A DNA stretch of 28,591 nucleotides from contig JBCDCP010000022.1 in the NCBI GenBank assembly GCA_039181495.1, positions 1 to 28,591 of the forward strand. Direction: 5' to 3'. The stretch's first letter is position 1. Each line of letters opens with the position of its first letter. Origin of the DNA: JBCDCP01 sp039181495 (lineage in GTDB: Bacteria > Pseudomonadota > Alphaproteobacteria > Rhizobiales > Tepidamorphaceae). The notes beneath the pieces were generated by a model. The model was given only the letters and a program-made list of their open reading frames with translations. It searched no databases and had not been told where the DNA came from. A program made the position numbers and the translations under genes. Of this stretch, positions 7,292-14,932 are shown one piece after another.

Positions 7292-8413
7292 ATGGACAAA
7301 CCGCTTATCGACACTGCTGCATTGAACGATCCGCAGGCACGGCCAAGCATCTTCGAGATCAAGCCGTATGTGCCGGGCAAGTCAGCCGCAACCGGTATCG
7401 TGACACGGCACAAATTGTCGTCCAACGAAACGCCTTTGGGACCCAGTGCTCAGGCGATTTCGGCTTATGCTGCGCTCGGCAAGCAGCTGTCGGACTATCC
7501 CGATGGGTCAGCTTCAGATCTGCGGGCGGCCATTGGCCGCCGGTTCGGTCTCAATCCCGATCATATCGTTTGTGGTGCGGGATCTGACGAGATTCTGAAC
7601 CTCCTTGCACAAGCGTTTCTGACGCCGGGCGATGAGGCAATTTTCACCGAGCACGCCTTTCTCGTTTACAAGATCGCGACACTGGCCGCTGGCGGGGTGC
7701 CTGTCGGTGTGGCTGAGCGCGATCTGACCGCCGATGTCGATGCCATTCTGGAGGCGGTCACCGCGCGGACAAAGATCGTATTCCTTGCCAACCCCAATAA
7801 TCCAACCGGAACCTATGTTCCGTTCGAAGAGGTGCGCCGGCTGCATGCCGGGCTGCCCGATCATGCGGTTCTGGTGCTTGATGCGGCCTATGCCGAGTAT
7901 GTCCAGCGCAACGATTATGAGCCCGGAATCTCGCTGGTCGCCGAGAACCGCAATGTCGTGATGACCCGCACCTTCTCAAAGGTGTATGGCCTGGCGGCGC
8001 TTCGTCTTGGCTGGGTCTATGGACCGGAAGGCATTATCGATGTGCTCAACCGGATTCGTGGTCCCTTCAATGTCACGGCTCCTGCGTTGGCCGCCGGACG
8101 GGCTGCGCTTGAAGACACAAGCTGGACGGATCGCAATGTGGCGCATAACGCGATATGGCTTCCCGAGGTCATCTCAGAGCTAGAAACGCTCGGTCTGACG
8201 GTGACGCCGAGCGTGACCAACTTCGTTCTTATCCACTTTGACGAAGTTGCCGGTCGTCGCGCGCCCGATGCTGACGCGTTTCTCATTGATAGGGGCATCT
8301 TCCTGCGTCGCATGGAGGGCTACGGCCTGCCCAATGCATTGCGGATGACCATTGGCACCGAAGAAGCCAATCGCGAAACGATTGCTGCCCTTTCGGAATT
8401 CCTCACATCGTGA
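7292..8413 (+). CDS. hisC: Histidinol-phosphate / aromatic aminotransferase (HisC family)
   Basis: A PLP-dependent fold-type I aminotransferase of 373 residues. Seen in the sequence are NETPLGPS (45-52), YPDGSASDLRAAI (69-81), ANPNNPTGT (166-174), Asp197 and Tyr200 in LVLDAAYAEY, the Schiff-base Lys230 in RTFSK, and the phosphate-binding Arg238 in LRLGW. HisC enzymes use glutamate to aminate imidazole-acetol phosphate, and many also aminate 4-hydroxyphenylpyruvate and phenylpyruvate. Its position between chorismate mutase and tyrA suggests the aromatic role here. It overlaps tyrA by 4 bases (GTGA, 8410-8413). Whether another hisC sits in a his operon elsewhere cannot be seen. Confidence 0.92.
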   Translation: MDKPLIDTAALNDPQARPSIFEIKPYVPGKSAATGIVTRHKLSSNETPLGPSAQAISAYAALGKQLSDYPDGSASDLRAAIGRRFGLNPDHIVCGAGSDEILNLLAQAFLTPGDEAIFTEHAFLVYKIATLAAGGVPVGVAERDLTADVDAILEAVTARTKIVFLANPNNPTGTYVPFEEVRRLHAGLPDHAVLVLDAAYAEYVQRNDYEPGISLVAENRNVVMTRTFSKVYGLAALRLGWVYGPEGIIDVLNRIRGPFNVTAPALAAGRAALEDTSWTDRNVAHNAIWLPEVISELETLGLTVTPSVTNFVLIHFDEVAGRRAPDADAFLIDRGIFLRRMEGYGLPNALRMTIGTEEANRETIAALSEFLTS

Positions 8414-9371
8414 CCGAGCAGAATCCTGTCTTCAACCGGCTATGTCTGATCGGCGTCGGGCTCCTGGGAAGTTCGATCGCCCGTGTGGCGAAGGCTCGTG
8501 GGCTGGCGGGAGAAATCGTGCTCAGCGATGCCGACCCCGATGCCTTAAGCCGCGCCGAAGAATTGGGCCTGGGCGATGTCTATCAATCCAATCCAGTAGG
8601 TGCCGTGGCCGGGTGCGATGGCATCATTCTGTGTACGCCGGTCGGCAGCTATGCGGACCTTGCCGAACGGATCGCGCCCTCGCTGCAGGAGGGTGCGATC
8701 GTCTCCGATGTTGGCTCGGTCAAGCGGGCGGTGATCGAGGCCATTTCGCAGCATATGCCTACGGAGGTTCATTTCATCCCGGGTCACCCTATTGCCGGAA
8801 CGGAACAGTCGGGACCTGACGCAGGCTTTGCGGAACTGTTTGACGGCCGGTGGTTCATAATCACGCCCTTGCCCGGCACGGCTCCGGAGGCGTTGGAGAA
8901 GCTGCAGTCGTTCTGGCGTCGGACCGGCTCGTCCATTGAGACCATGGACCCTGATCATCATGATCTCATCCTGGCAATAACCAGCCATATCCGCATCTGA
9001 TTGCCTACAATATCGTTGGCACTGCGGCTGATATGGAAAATGTGACCAAGTCGGAGATCATCAAGTTTTCCGCCAGTGGTTTCCGCGACTTCACCCGGTT
9101 GGCGGCGTCCGATCCGGTGATGTGGCGTGATGTGTTCCTGAACAACCGCGAGGCTGTGCTGGAGATGCTGGGGCGGTTTGCCGAAGATCTGTCGGCTCTG
9201 CAGCGTGCCATTCGCTGGGGCAAGGGTGACGATCTGCATGCTTATTTCAGCCGAACCCGTTCAATCCGGCGTGAGATCATCGAAGCAGGTCAGGAAAGCC
9301 CCGAGCCCGATTTCGGTCGCCATACCGGGCTGATCCCGCCGTTTGATGAGTCAGCAGAGAACCAAGACTAG
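8410..9371 (+). pseudogene. tyrA: Prephenate/arogenate dehydrogenase, split by a one-base frameshift
   Basis: NAD(P)-dependent TyrA oxidatively decarboxylates prephenate (or arogenate) in tyrosine synthesis. The first part, 8410-9000 from a GTG start overlapping hisC, encodes the nucleotide-binding GVGLLGSS (14-21), SDVGSVK, and the substrate/catalytic-His motif GHPIAGTEQSG, then stops at TGA right after ITSHIRI. The family continues TSH-x-PHLIAY. Exactly this continuation (HLIAYNIVGTAADMENVTKSE) is present in the -1 frame up to the TAG at 9371, covering the helical dimerisation domain. Adding one C to the CC at 8991-8992 restores a 320-residue protein with every motif. No slippery heptamer is seen. 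The cause is either a real mutation or a sequencing/assembly error in a short C run. As written, the gene would make an inactive 196-residue fragment. Confidence 0.88.
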
Positions 9372-9378
9372 GGCCCGG

Positions 9379-10404
9379 TCAGAAAAGCCGCGGCAATGGC
9401 ATGACAGCCATCGGTCCAAGATGCACGCGCCCACGTTCAAGCCGCAAGGCTACTTCGCGGCCGGTCCGGCCTTCGATTTCAACAGGGGTTCCCACCGCGC
9501 TCACGGTGGCAGCGGCGAACTGGGCGACACCCAGCGGATCGCCGGATGGAATTGTCGCAGGGTCGACATCGGCGTTGACGATGTTGAGAGTGCCTTCCGG
9601 ATAGCCCTGCCGGTCGAGTCGTAGCGTTCCTCTTGTGTGCGACAGTGCGTCCTTGGCAGTCATGCGCAGGCCGATCAATTCGGCTACCCCGTTGCTGGCC
9701 TGCCAGCGCGACAACCACTCACGAATGCCGCCAGGCCCGCCACCAGGCAAGTTGTCGATCCGCGCAATCAGTTCTGCGGCATCCAGATTGAGCGCCTCGG
9801 CACGCGCGATGAGCAGCTGCGGTGCGACCGCGGACAACGCCGTATCGACGCTACCTGCTTGTTCAGGGGCGGTGCGGAAATGGAGCTGGGTTTGCTCTGC
9901 GCTATAAACCCCGCGCGCGCGGCCGAACTCCGATAAGGTGATATTCGGCTGTTCGAGAACAATGTCGCTCTGACGCCATTGAGGATTAACGGGATCGGCG
10001 GTGAATCGCAGTGACATCCGCGCGCTGTTCCACGCCATTTCGATCTCGTGTACGCCGCGCCTGGCTAAGACCGGCCCGTCAAGTTCGGCGATGAAGCGTG
10101 TTGGATCATAGACCAGCGCCACGAGCCGCAATGTGTGCCCATTGACTTCGGCCGGTCCCTCAGCGGTCTGGTGCGTGATCGAGGGCTCGAAACACGTGAA
10201 GCTGAACTGGAAGGGATAGCCGCCCCTCTCTTCGCGCGCACAGGTGATTTCAGTGCCCTGTCTTGCCTGTTCGGAGCGCCATTGCGCAAACAGGGTCTCG
10301 GCGTGATTGCCGGCTTGAACCCAGAACACCGTCCAGCCTATGCCAATGAGCAAGGCAGCGACAACGGGCAGAACGGCACCCAGTGGCGGTCGGCCGAGAG
10401 TCAT
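9379..10404 (-). CDS. DUF2125 domain-containing membrane-anchored protein
   Basis: 341 residues. An N-terminal uncleaved signal anchor (about residues 10-32, VLPVVAALLIGIGWTVFWV) is followed by a large soluble domain likely in the periplasm. GYPFQFSFTCFEPSI near residues 62-76 and the repeated beta-rich segments fit DUF2125, a family known mainly from alphaproteobacteria with no settled function and loose similarity to large lipid-transport or assembly-type proteins. Two early cysteines (ITCARE and FTCFEP) could form a disulfide. The start at 10404 (MTLGRPP) puts the anchor at the N-terminus; the frame is open to 10452. It converges on tyrA with a 7-base gap and is divergent from the ChaC-like gene. 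Confidence 0.85.
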   Translation of the reverse strand: MTLGRPPLGAVLPVVAALLIGIGWTVFWVQAGNHAETLFAQWRSEQARQGTEITCAREERGGYPFQFSFTCFEPSITHQTAEGPAEVNGHTLRLVALVYDPTRFIAELDGPVLARRGVHEIEMAWNSARMSLRFTADPVNPQWRQSDIVLEQPNITLSEFGRARGVYSAEQTQLHFRTAPEQAGSVDTALSAVAPQLLIARAEALNLDAAELIARIDNLPGGGPGGIREWLSRWQASNGVAELIGLRMTAKDALSHTRGTLRLDRQGYPEGTLNIVNADVDPATIPSGDPLGVAQFAAATVSAVGTPVEIEGRTGREVALRLERGRVHLGPMAVMPLPRLF

Positions 10405-10441
10405 CGTGGCGCTCTCCGGTCGATGCTTGTGCCAAACGCCA

Positions 10442-11023
10442 ATGGCTGGCATTGGCTTTCATTGTCGTCTGTTTTCGGAAGTTGGGTCGAGAGCATTGGA
10501 TCGCTGGATCTTTGGTTACGGTTCACTGATGTGGCGGCCAGGCTTTAGGCATACCGATGCGGAGCCTGCACGCTTGCCTGGTCTGCATCGCTGCCTTTGC
10601 GTCTACTCCCATGTCCATCGCGGCACACCGGAACGCCCCGGTCTGGTGTTGGGGCTGGATCTTGGGGGACAGTGTAGCGGTATTGCCTTCCGGGTGATGC
10701 CGGCAGACTGGGAGGAGACCGTTGCGTATCTGCGCGAACGCGAACAGGTCACCATGGTATATCGAGAAGAGCTGCGCAATGTGCGCCTCCGGTCAGGCCA
10801 TCAGACCAAGGCCCTTACATATGTCGTTGACCGCGCCCATCCGCAATATGCCGGCAAGCTCGATCCATCATCACAAATCGCACACATTCAGCAAGGTCAC
10901 GGGAAGTCCGGCCCAAACGTTGAGTATGTCCTGAGGACACTCAATCATCTCCGCGAATTGGGGATACATGATCCAGGTCTCGAGGGCGTGGCTGCTCACT
11001 TTGAGGAAGGTGGGCGGACTTGA
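10442..11023 (+). CDS. ChaC-like glutathione-specific gamma-glutamylcyclotransferase
   Basis: Members of this family degrade glutathione to 5-oxoproline and Cys-Gly in the cytosol. Visible are the substrate-binding loop FGYGSLMWRPGF at the N-terminus, VAYLREREQVTMVYRE with the expected catalytic Glu, ALTYVVDRAHPQYAG, and IQQGHGKSGPNVEYVLRTLNHLRELGI, all in ChaC order. The start is uncertain: ATG at 10442 gives 193 residues, while TTG at 10496 gives MDRWIFGYGSLMW, closer to how relatives begin. It lies divergent from the DUF2125 gene with only a short spacer. It may complement the glutathione-linked gloB nearby, but no direct link is shown. Confidence 0.85.
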   Translation: MAGIGFHCRLFSEVGSRALDRWIFGYGSLMWRPGFRHTDAEPARLPGLHRCLCVYSHVHRGTPERPGLVLGLDLGGQCSGIAFRVMPADWEETVAYLREREQVTMVYREELRNVRLRSGHQTKALTYVVDRAHPQYAGKLDPSSQIAHIQQGHGKSGPNVEYVLRTLNHLRELGIHDPGLEGVAAHFEEGGRT

Positions 11024-11068
11024 GGGTGTGGGGAACGCGCTGAACCTTGGTGCCCGGATGTCTGCGTT

Positions 11069-11413
11069 TCAGGAACCGGACTGTCCTTTGGCAATGTCGC
11101 GAGCAATACGCTCGGCATCGGCTGGTTCGTCCGGTGTGTGGACGTAGGCTCTGCATCGACCAAGCCCCCGGCAGGCCGCACGTGCAGCCCGAAAGTCGGG
11201 GTCATCCGCGCATCCCAGCCAGGCTGGACGAAGGCTACCATCTGCCTCAGCGGTGGCGAAGATCACCACGACCTGTTCACCGGCAGTTACTTGCTCGATA
11301 GACATTTCGAGATGCGCATAGCGCTTGCCCGATCGGCCCGTCCATTGATGCCATGTTGATTGTGGTCCCGGTCGCACTAGACCTGGCAAACCTTCGTCAG
11401 CGGATACGCGCAT
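11069..11413 (-). CDS. Uncharacterised protein at the end of the ftsE-plsC block
   Basis: About 114 residues, not confidently recognised. It contains TWHQWTGRSGKRYAH near residues 19-33, then a predicted strand EQVVVIFATAEADGSLRPAWLG, and an Ala/Arg-rich helix with RGLGRCRAYVHTPDEPAD. The W-x2-W-x2-RSG-x-RY-x-H pattern followed by a short beta segment loosely recalls small hypothetical proteins of Rhizobiales that begin SRSG-x-RY, but I cannot claim homology. The ATG at 11413 is the best start; a TTG at 11488 would extend it through two hairpins. The same strand as plsC suggests readthrough, although a possible terminator lies between. There is no signal peptide or membrane helix. Confidence 0.5.
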   Translation of the reverse strand: MRVSADEGLPGLVRPGPQSTWHQWTGRSGKRYAHLEMSIEQVTAGEQVVVIFATAEADGSLRPAWLGCADDPDFRAARAACRGLGRCRAYVHTPDEPADAERIARDIAKGQSGS

Positions 11414-11425
11414 CCGGCCCCCCGG

Positions 11426-11486
11426 AAAACATGCCGCTCGGTCGCACAGCGGCAAACGCGAGCGTTGAGGATAGACCCTGACGCTC
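11426..11486 (-). terminator. Two consecutive hairpins with a T-run downstream of plsC
   Basis: Read on the minus strand after plsC, a first stem (GAGCGT/ACGCTC, 11481-11486 with 11460-11465, extended by wobble pairs) is followed by a perfect 7-bp stem (TGCCGCT/AGCGGCA, arms 11448-11454 and 11432-11438, 9-base loop). TGTTTT follows at 11426-11431. G+C-rich stem plus T-run is the rho-independent pattern. Its position would end the ftsE-ftsX-YdcF-plsC transcript, or attenuate the short gene that follows. Confidence 0.4.
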
Positions 11487-11528
11487 AAACTCGAACTGGC
11501 AAAGCTACGCTGTTTGTGCCTCGCCGGA

Positions 11529-12266
11529 TCAATCTGCGGCGGGCAAGCGAGTACCTCGGTCTGTACGGATTTCCTCGATCAGACGGGCGGTCGCTGGTTC
11601 AATTGCACCCTCAAGCATCCGCTGGAACTGCTTTCTCGGGAGACCGGGCGGAATCACCGGGAGTGCTTCGACAATGATCAGGCCGGGCTTATTGGGACGT
11701 TGGCGCGACGGCCAGACCACGCCGGAATTCAGCGCCACGGGTAGGCAGGGTACGTCGCCGGCTTCATAGATTAGACCGACGCCGGGCTTGTATTGCGCTG
11801 GTTCTCCCGGGGCGACGCGTGTGCCTTCGGGGAAGATGATCAGTTGCCGACCCGATTCAAATGCTGATTTCGCATCGGCTGCCAGTTCCTTCAGCGCCCG
11901 GACTCCCTTACTCCGGTCAATGGCTGTCATGTCGAGTTTGCGGACCCAGAGACCGAAGAAGGGGATCCGTTTCAGCTCCGCCTTGAGCACATAGCTTGGA
12001 TCATCGAACAGCGTGGCCAGTGCGAATGTCTCAAATGCTGACTGGTGCTTTGCGGCAACCAGCACCGGGCCATCGGGAATATTCTCAAGACCGCGAAACT
12101 CCGTTCGCACGCCAACGATCACCTTCAGCAGCCAGATCGAGCAGCGCCCCCAAGCGCGAAAGACCGGCATGCACCAACGTCTCGGTGCCGCCAGCAGCGG
12201 GATTGATGCAATGGCAAAGAGGATCCAGTTGCCGAAGAAGGCAAGGGTGAAGATCATCCTGCGCAT
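11529..12266 (-). CDS. plsC: 1-acyl-sn-glycerol-3-phosphate acyltransferase
   Basis: Acylates lysophosphatidic acid to phosphatidic acid at the inner membrane in phospholipid synthesis. The 245-residue protein has an N-terminal membrane helix (about residues 6-28). Acyltransferase motif I is KHQSAFET (His74 with Glu79, an H-x4-E variant of the usual H-x4-D), and motif III is FPEGTR (145-150). VLKAELKRIPFFGLWVRKL (93-111) matches motif II. The C-terminal PVALNSGVVWP matches motif IV. The H-x4-E change is conservative and I recall it in other alphaproteobacterial PlsC proteins. It is the fourth gene of the ftsE-ftsX-YdcF-plsC run, 103 bases after YdcF. Confidence 0.92.
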   Translation of the reverse strand: MRRMIFTLAFFGNWILFAIASIPLLAAPRRWCMPVFRAWGRCSIWLLKVIVGVRTEFRGLENIPDGPVLVAAKHQSAFETFALATLFDDPSYVLKAELKRIPFFGLWVRKLDMTAIDRSKGVRALKELAADAKSAFESGRQLIIFPEGTRVAPGEPAQYKPGVGLIYEAGDVPCLPVALNSGVVWPSRQRPNKPGLIIVEALPVIPPGLPRKQFQRMLEGAIEPATARLIEEIRTDRGTRLPAAD

Positions 12267-12369
12267 GGGTCGTTGCTCGGCGGATCTGAGGCGGGAAGAC
12301 CAGAGTGTCTAGCGCTTCGGGGACAGCTCTGCCAGTGCTGGAACCATAGTGTGCAAGCAAGCGCAACTG

Positions 12370-13071
12370 TTATTGAGCCTGGCTGCGCATTGTCTCCGGT
12401 CTGCTGTCGGGAAGTGACAGGGTCGCCTGTCCAACCCGCATTCGTGCGGATGCCATGAGGTATTTGCTGTATTCCTCGATCATGACGCGCAGGGTCACGG
12501 GCTTGGTCCACCAGTTCTCCGAGCTGTAGGCCGACAAGGCAACAGGCCATGGGTGCAGTTCCGCTTGTGGCATCAGCCGGCCGAACTCGAGCATTGCCCT
12601 TGGCATGTGGTAGGCTGATGTTACCAGAATGAGGCTGTCGAACTCATTCTCGGTTGCCCATCTGGCTCCCTCGACGGCATTGCCGAGCGTGTTCTGGGCG
12701 GCGTAGCCAAGATCGATACAGCAATTGAACAGGGCGCGTGCGGTGCCGGTGCGTCGCGCTAGCTGGCCGGCGGTGGTGCGGGGGTTCACACCTGAGATGA
12801 GCAGTCGGGAACCACGTTCGTCACGCAACAAGCTGAGTGCGTCGCTGATCCGTTCCGAACCACCGGTGAGTACAATGATTCCGTCTGCGCTGGCTGGGCT
12901 GTGTTTCCCGCTTGCCGCCTCCTGCACCATGCTCGCGAAGTAGAAGAATCCGGCAATAACAAAAACCGCCGCAATCACGCAGACGAGCCAGACTGCGCGC
13001 CATGTGCGGCGTAGACGCCGCTCCGTCCCGACCGGACGGGTGTCCTCCTGCGAATTGGCGGCCACGGTCAT
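12370..13071 (-). CDS. YdcF/ElyC-family (DUF218) membrane-anchored protein
   Basis: 233 residues. One N-terminal membrane helix (about 24-46) is followed by a DUF218 Rossmann-like domain: ADGIIVLTGGSERISDALSLL (62-82), SRLLISGVNP (91-100), LGYAAQNTLGNAVEGARWA (127-145) and LILVTSAYHMPRAMLEFGRLMP (151-172). Relatives SanA and ElyC affect envelope integrity and peptidoglycan precursor metabolism, but the reaction is unknown. Placement between ftsX and plsC on the same strand supports an envelope role. The start at ATG 13071 leaves 62 bases after ftsX. Confidence 0.86.
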   Translation of the reverse strand: MTVAANSQEDTRPVGTERRLRRTWRAVWLVCVIAAVFVIAGFFYFASMVQEAASGKHSPASADGIIVLTGGSERISDALSLLRDERGSRLLISGVNPRTTAGQLARRTGTARALFNCCIDLGYAAQNTLGNAVEGARWATENEFDSLILVTSAYHMPRAMLEFGRLMPQAELHPWPVALSAYSSENWWTKPVTLRVMIEEYSKYLMASARMRVGQATLSLPDSRPETMRSQAQ

Positions 13072-13133
13072 CTCTATTCGCTTTCCCCGCCATCTGGACC
13101 TTCCGTCACACGGGGAAGGCCCTCATCAAACAC

Positions 13134-14135
13134 CTATTCGCGCCCCTTTCGCAATACGCTTAGCACCGCCACCCAAGCAGTCCCGGCAGTCAGCGCAGCG
13201 ACACCCATTACCGTAAGCGTGACTGCGATATACGCTGAAAATGGCAGATTGAAGCCGCCAAACAGGGCTTCCATCTGCGCTCCCGCCGGTGTCGCCATGA
13301 GCTGGCCTGACGACCAAGCCGCAAGCGCGAGCACCAAAATGGCGCTACCTCCTCCAATCGCGCTGCCCTTGAGACCGAGCGTCAGGAAGTGCTGAACGAA
13401 TTGTCGCGCAATGTAATTCTCACGCGCTCCAACAAGGCTGAGGACGCGGACAATATCCCGGTTCGCAGCAAGGGTGCCGGTGGTTGCAAAGGTGATCGAC
13501 AGGACAGTGGCCGCTGTCACCAACAGCAGAATGATCATACCTGCCACGACGACCGACTCGGCCATGATTTCAAGTCGGCTCTGCCAGACACGGTGATCAT
13601 CAATGCCCGCTCCCGGCACCTCGGATGCCAGAATACTGGCAAGCTCGGCGGTGTTTGGCGGCGCATCACGGTTGATTTCAGCAATGACGAGGCGGGGGAC
13701 AGGCAAGCTCGTGAAATCAACAGAACTGCCAAGCCAGGGCTCCAGAAGCGCCGAAAGTTCATTATGCGGAAGGGCCTCAGCGCTGAGGACGCCATCCATG
13801 TTGGCCAGGATGCGGACGGTCTTGGCAGCTGCTTCGTCAGGGTCGGTGCCATCTACCGGGGTGATTTGCACGGTGATTTCTGACGACAGGCCTCCCGCCC
13901 ATCGTTCGGCTGCCTGAGATACAGAGAGAACAAGACCGACGGTGATGCCTGCGAGAAAGGTCATGATCGCGACCACGGCCAATAAGGCTGTGCCAGCGGT
14001 TGTGCCTTGAGGCACGATGGCCGCCGATTTCCTGGTCAGTCGGTCTTCCGGGCTGGCGCCATCGAGGCGCGTTGCCATGGCAGGCCCGGTCTGTTCCGGG
14101 GCAATCTCAGTCATTTCGCCCGCCAAACGCGCCAT
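13134..14135 (-). CDS. ftsX: Cell division protein FtsX
   Basis: The permease-like partner of FtsE. The FtsEX complex sits at the divisome and controls cell-wall hydrolases through its extracytoplasmic loop. 333 residues with the FtsX layout: cytoplasmic N-terminus (1-45), TM1 (46-72), a large periplasmic domain (75-190, including SSEITVQITP), TM2 (195-220), TM3 (253-275) and TM4 (300-327). The conserved cytoplasmic segment NRDIVRVLSLVGARENYIARQF (225-246) faces FtsE. ATG 14135 lies 17 bases after the ftsE stop; a second ATG at 14114 is also possible. An AGGGTG overlapping the ftsE stop may serve as the ribosome site. Confidence 0.92.
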   Translation of the reverse strand: MARLAGEMTEIAPEQTGPAMATRLDGASPEDRLTRKSAAIVPQGTTAGTALLAVVAIMTFLAGITVGLVLSVSQAAERWAGGLSSEITVQITPVDGTDPDEAAAKTVRILANMDGVLSAEALPHNELSALLEPWLGSSVDFTSLPVPRLVIAEINRDAPPNTAELASILASEVPGAGIDDHRVWQSRLEIMAESVVVAGMIILLLVTAATVLSITFATTGTLAANRDIVRVLSLVGARENYIARQFVQHFLTLGLKGSAIGGGSAILVLALAAWSSGQLMATPAGAQMEALFGGFNLPFSAYIAVTLTVMGVAALTAGTAWVAVLSVLRKGRE

Positions 14136-14152
14136 ATCGGTGTTGTTTCACC

Positions 14153-14815
14153 CTAATCATAAATGTGCAGCCGTCCATCGTTAAGGACCAAACGGCGCGC
14201 ATGGTCGTACTGGTCCATGAGGGCGATATCATGGGTGGCAATGATCACCGTGGTGCCCAGCTTGTTGAGCTCGGCAAAAAGCCGGATGAGCCGCCGGGCC
14301 ATGGCTGGATCGACGTTGCCGGTTGGTTCGTCCGCGAGGAGCAGGTCGGGTTGTGCGATCACCGCGCGCGCAATGGCGGCGCGCTGTTTCTCGCCGCCCG
14401 ACAGGACTGGCGGATAAGCATGCATCCGTTCCTGCAGCCCGACCCAACGCAAGAGATCACTGACATCGCTGCGATAATCCGGCTCCGCACGACCCAGAAC
14501 GCGCAGCGGTAGAGCCACGTTTTCGTAGGTCGTGAGATGGTCAAGCAGACGAAAGTCCTGAAACACGATGCCGATGCGGCGGCGAATGGCAGGATAATGG
14601 GTTCGCGGTAGGCTCTCGGCGTCTTTGCCGAACACTTCGATCAATCCGCGTGTGGGACGTAATGCGAGGAACAGCAACCGCATAAGGCTGGTTTTGCCGG
14701 CGCCGGAGGGCCCTGTAAGAAACTGGAACGAGCCAGGATTGACCTCGAAGGTCACGTCACTCAGCACTTCAGGCCCCATGCCATAGCGCAGGCCGACATT
14801 CTCGAATCGGATCAT
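14153..14815 (-). CDS. ftsE: Cell division ATP-binding protein FtsE
   Basis: The ABC ATPase of FtsEX, which energises signalling to periplasmic amidases and their activators at the septum. 220 residues with every ABC motif intact: Walker A GPSGAGKT (35-42), Q-loop Gln86 in VFQDFRLL, signature LSGGE (138-142), Walker B LLLADEP (158-164) and switch His195 in ATHD. It lacks long extensions, as expected for FtsE. It is the first gene of the minus-strand block and is divergent from the zinc-ribbon gene across 117 bases. Confidence 0.95.
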   Translation of the reverse strand: MIRFENVGLRYGMGPEVLSDVTFEVNPGSFQFLTGPSGAGKTSLMRLLFLALRPTRGLIEVFGKDAESLPRTHYPAIRRRIGIVFQDFRLLDHLTTYENVALPLRVLGRAEPDYRSDVSDLLRWVGLQERMHAYPPVLSGGEKQRAAIARAVIAQPDLLLADEPTGNVDPAMARRLIRLFAELNKLGTTVIIATHDIALMDQYDHARRLVLNDGRLHIYD

Positions 14816-14866
14816 GACTGTCGGAGTTCCCGTTTGGCGACGCAGATCCCCATGGGTGGGGCCGAT

Positions 14867-14880
14867 TTAACCTTCCTTAA
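14867..14880. promoter_or_regulatory. TTAACCTTCCTTAA element in the ftsE / zinc-ribbon divergent region
   Basis: TTAACC at 14867-14872 and TTAA at 14877-14880 resemble the alphaproteobacterial cell-cycle regulator CtrA site (TTAA-N7-TTAA), but the spacing here is 6 rather than 7. It lies 52 bases from the ftsE start and 53 from the zinc-ribbon gene start. A half-site or a chance A/T-rich patch are both possible. Confidence 0.2.
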
Positions 14881-14932
14881 TGCATCGTTGCATACCGTCG
14901 GCAACCTTGCCGAGAAGGTGAGCTGATTCGAC

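Noticed and set aside
8985..9000. Programmed -1 frameshifting in tyrA
   Set aside because: No X-XXY-YYZ slippery heptamer and no obvious downstream pseudoknot; a simple one-base deletion or sequencing error is more likely.
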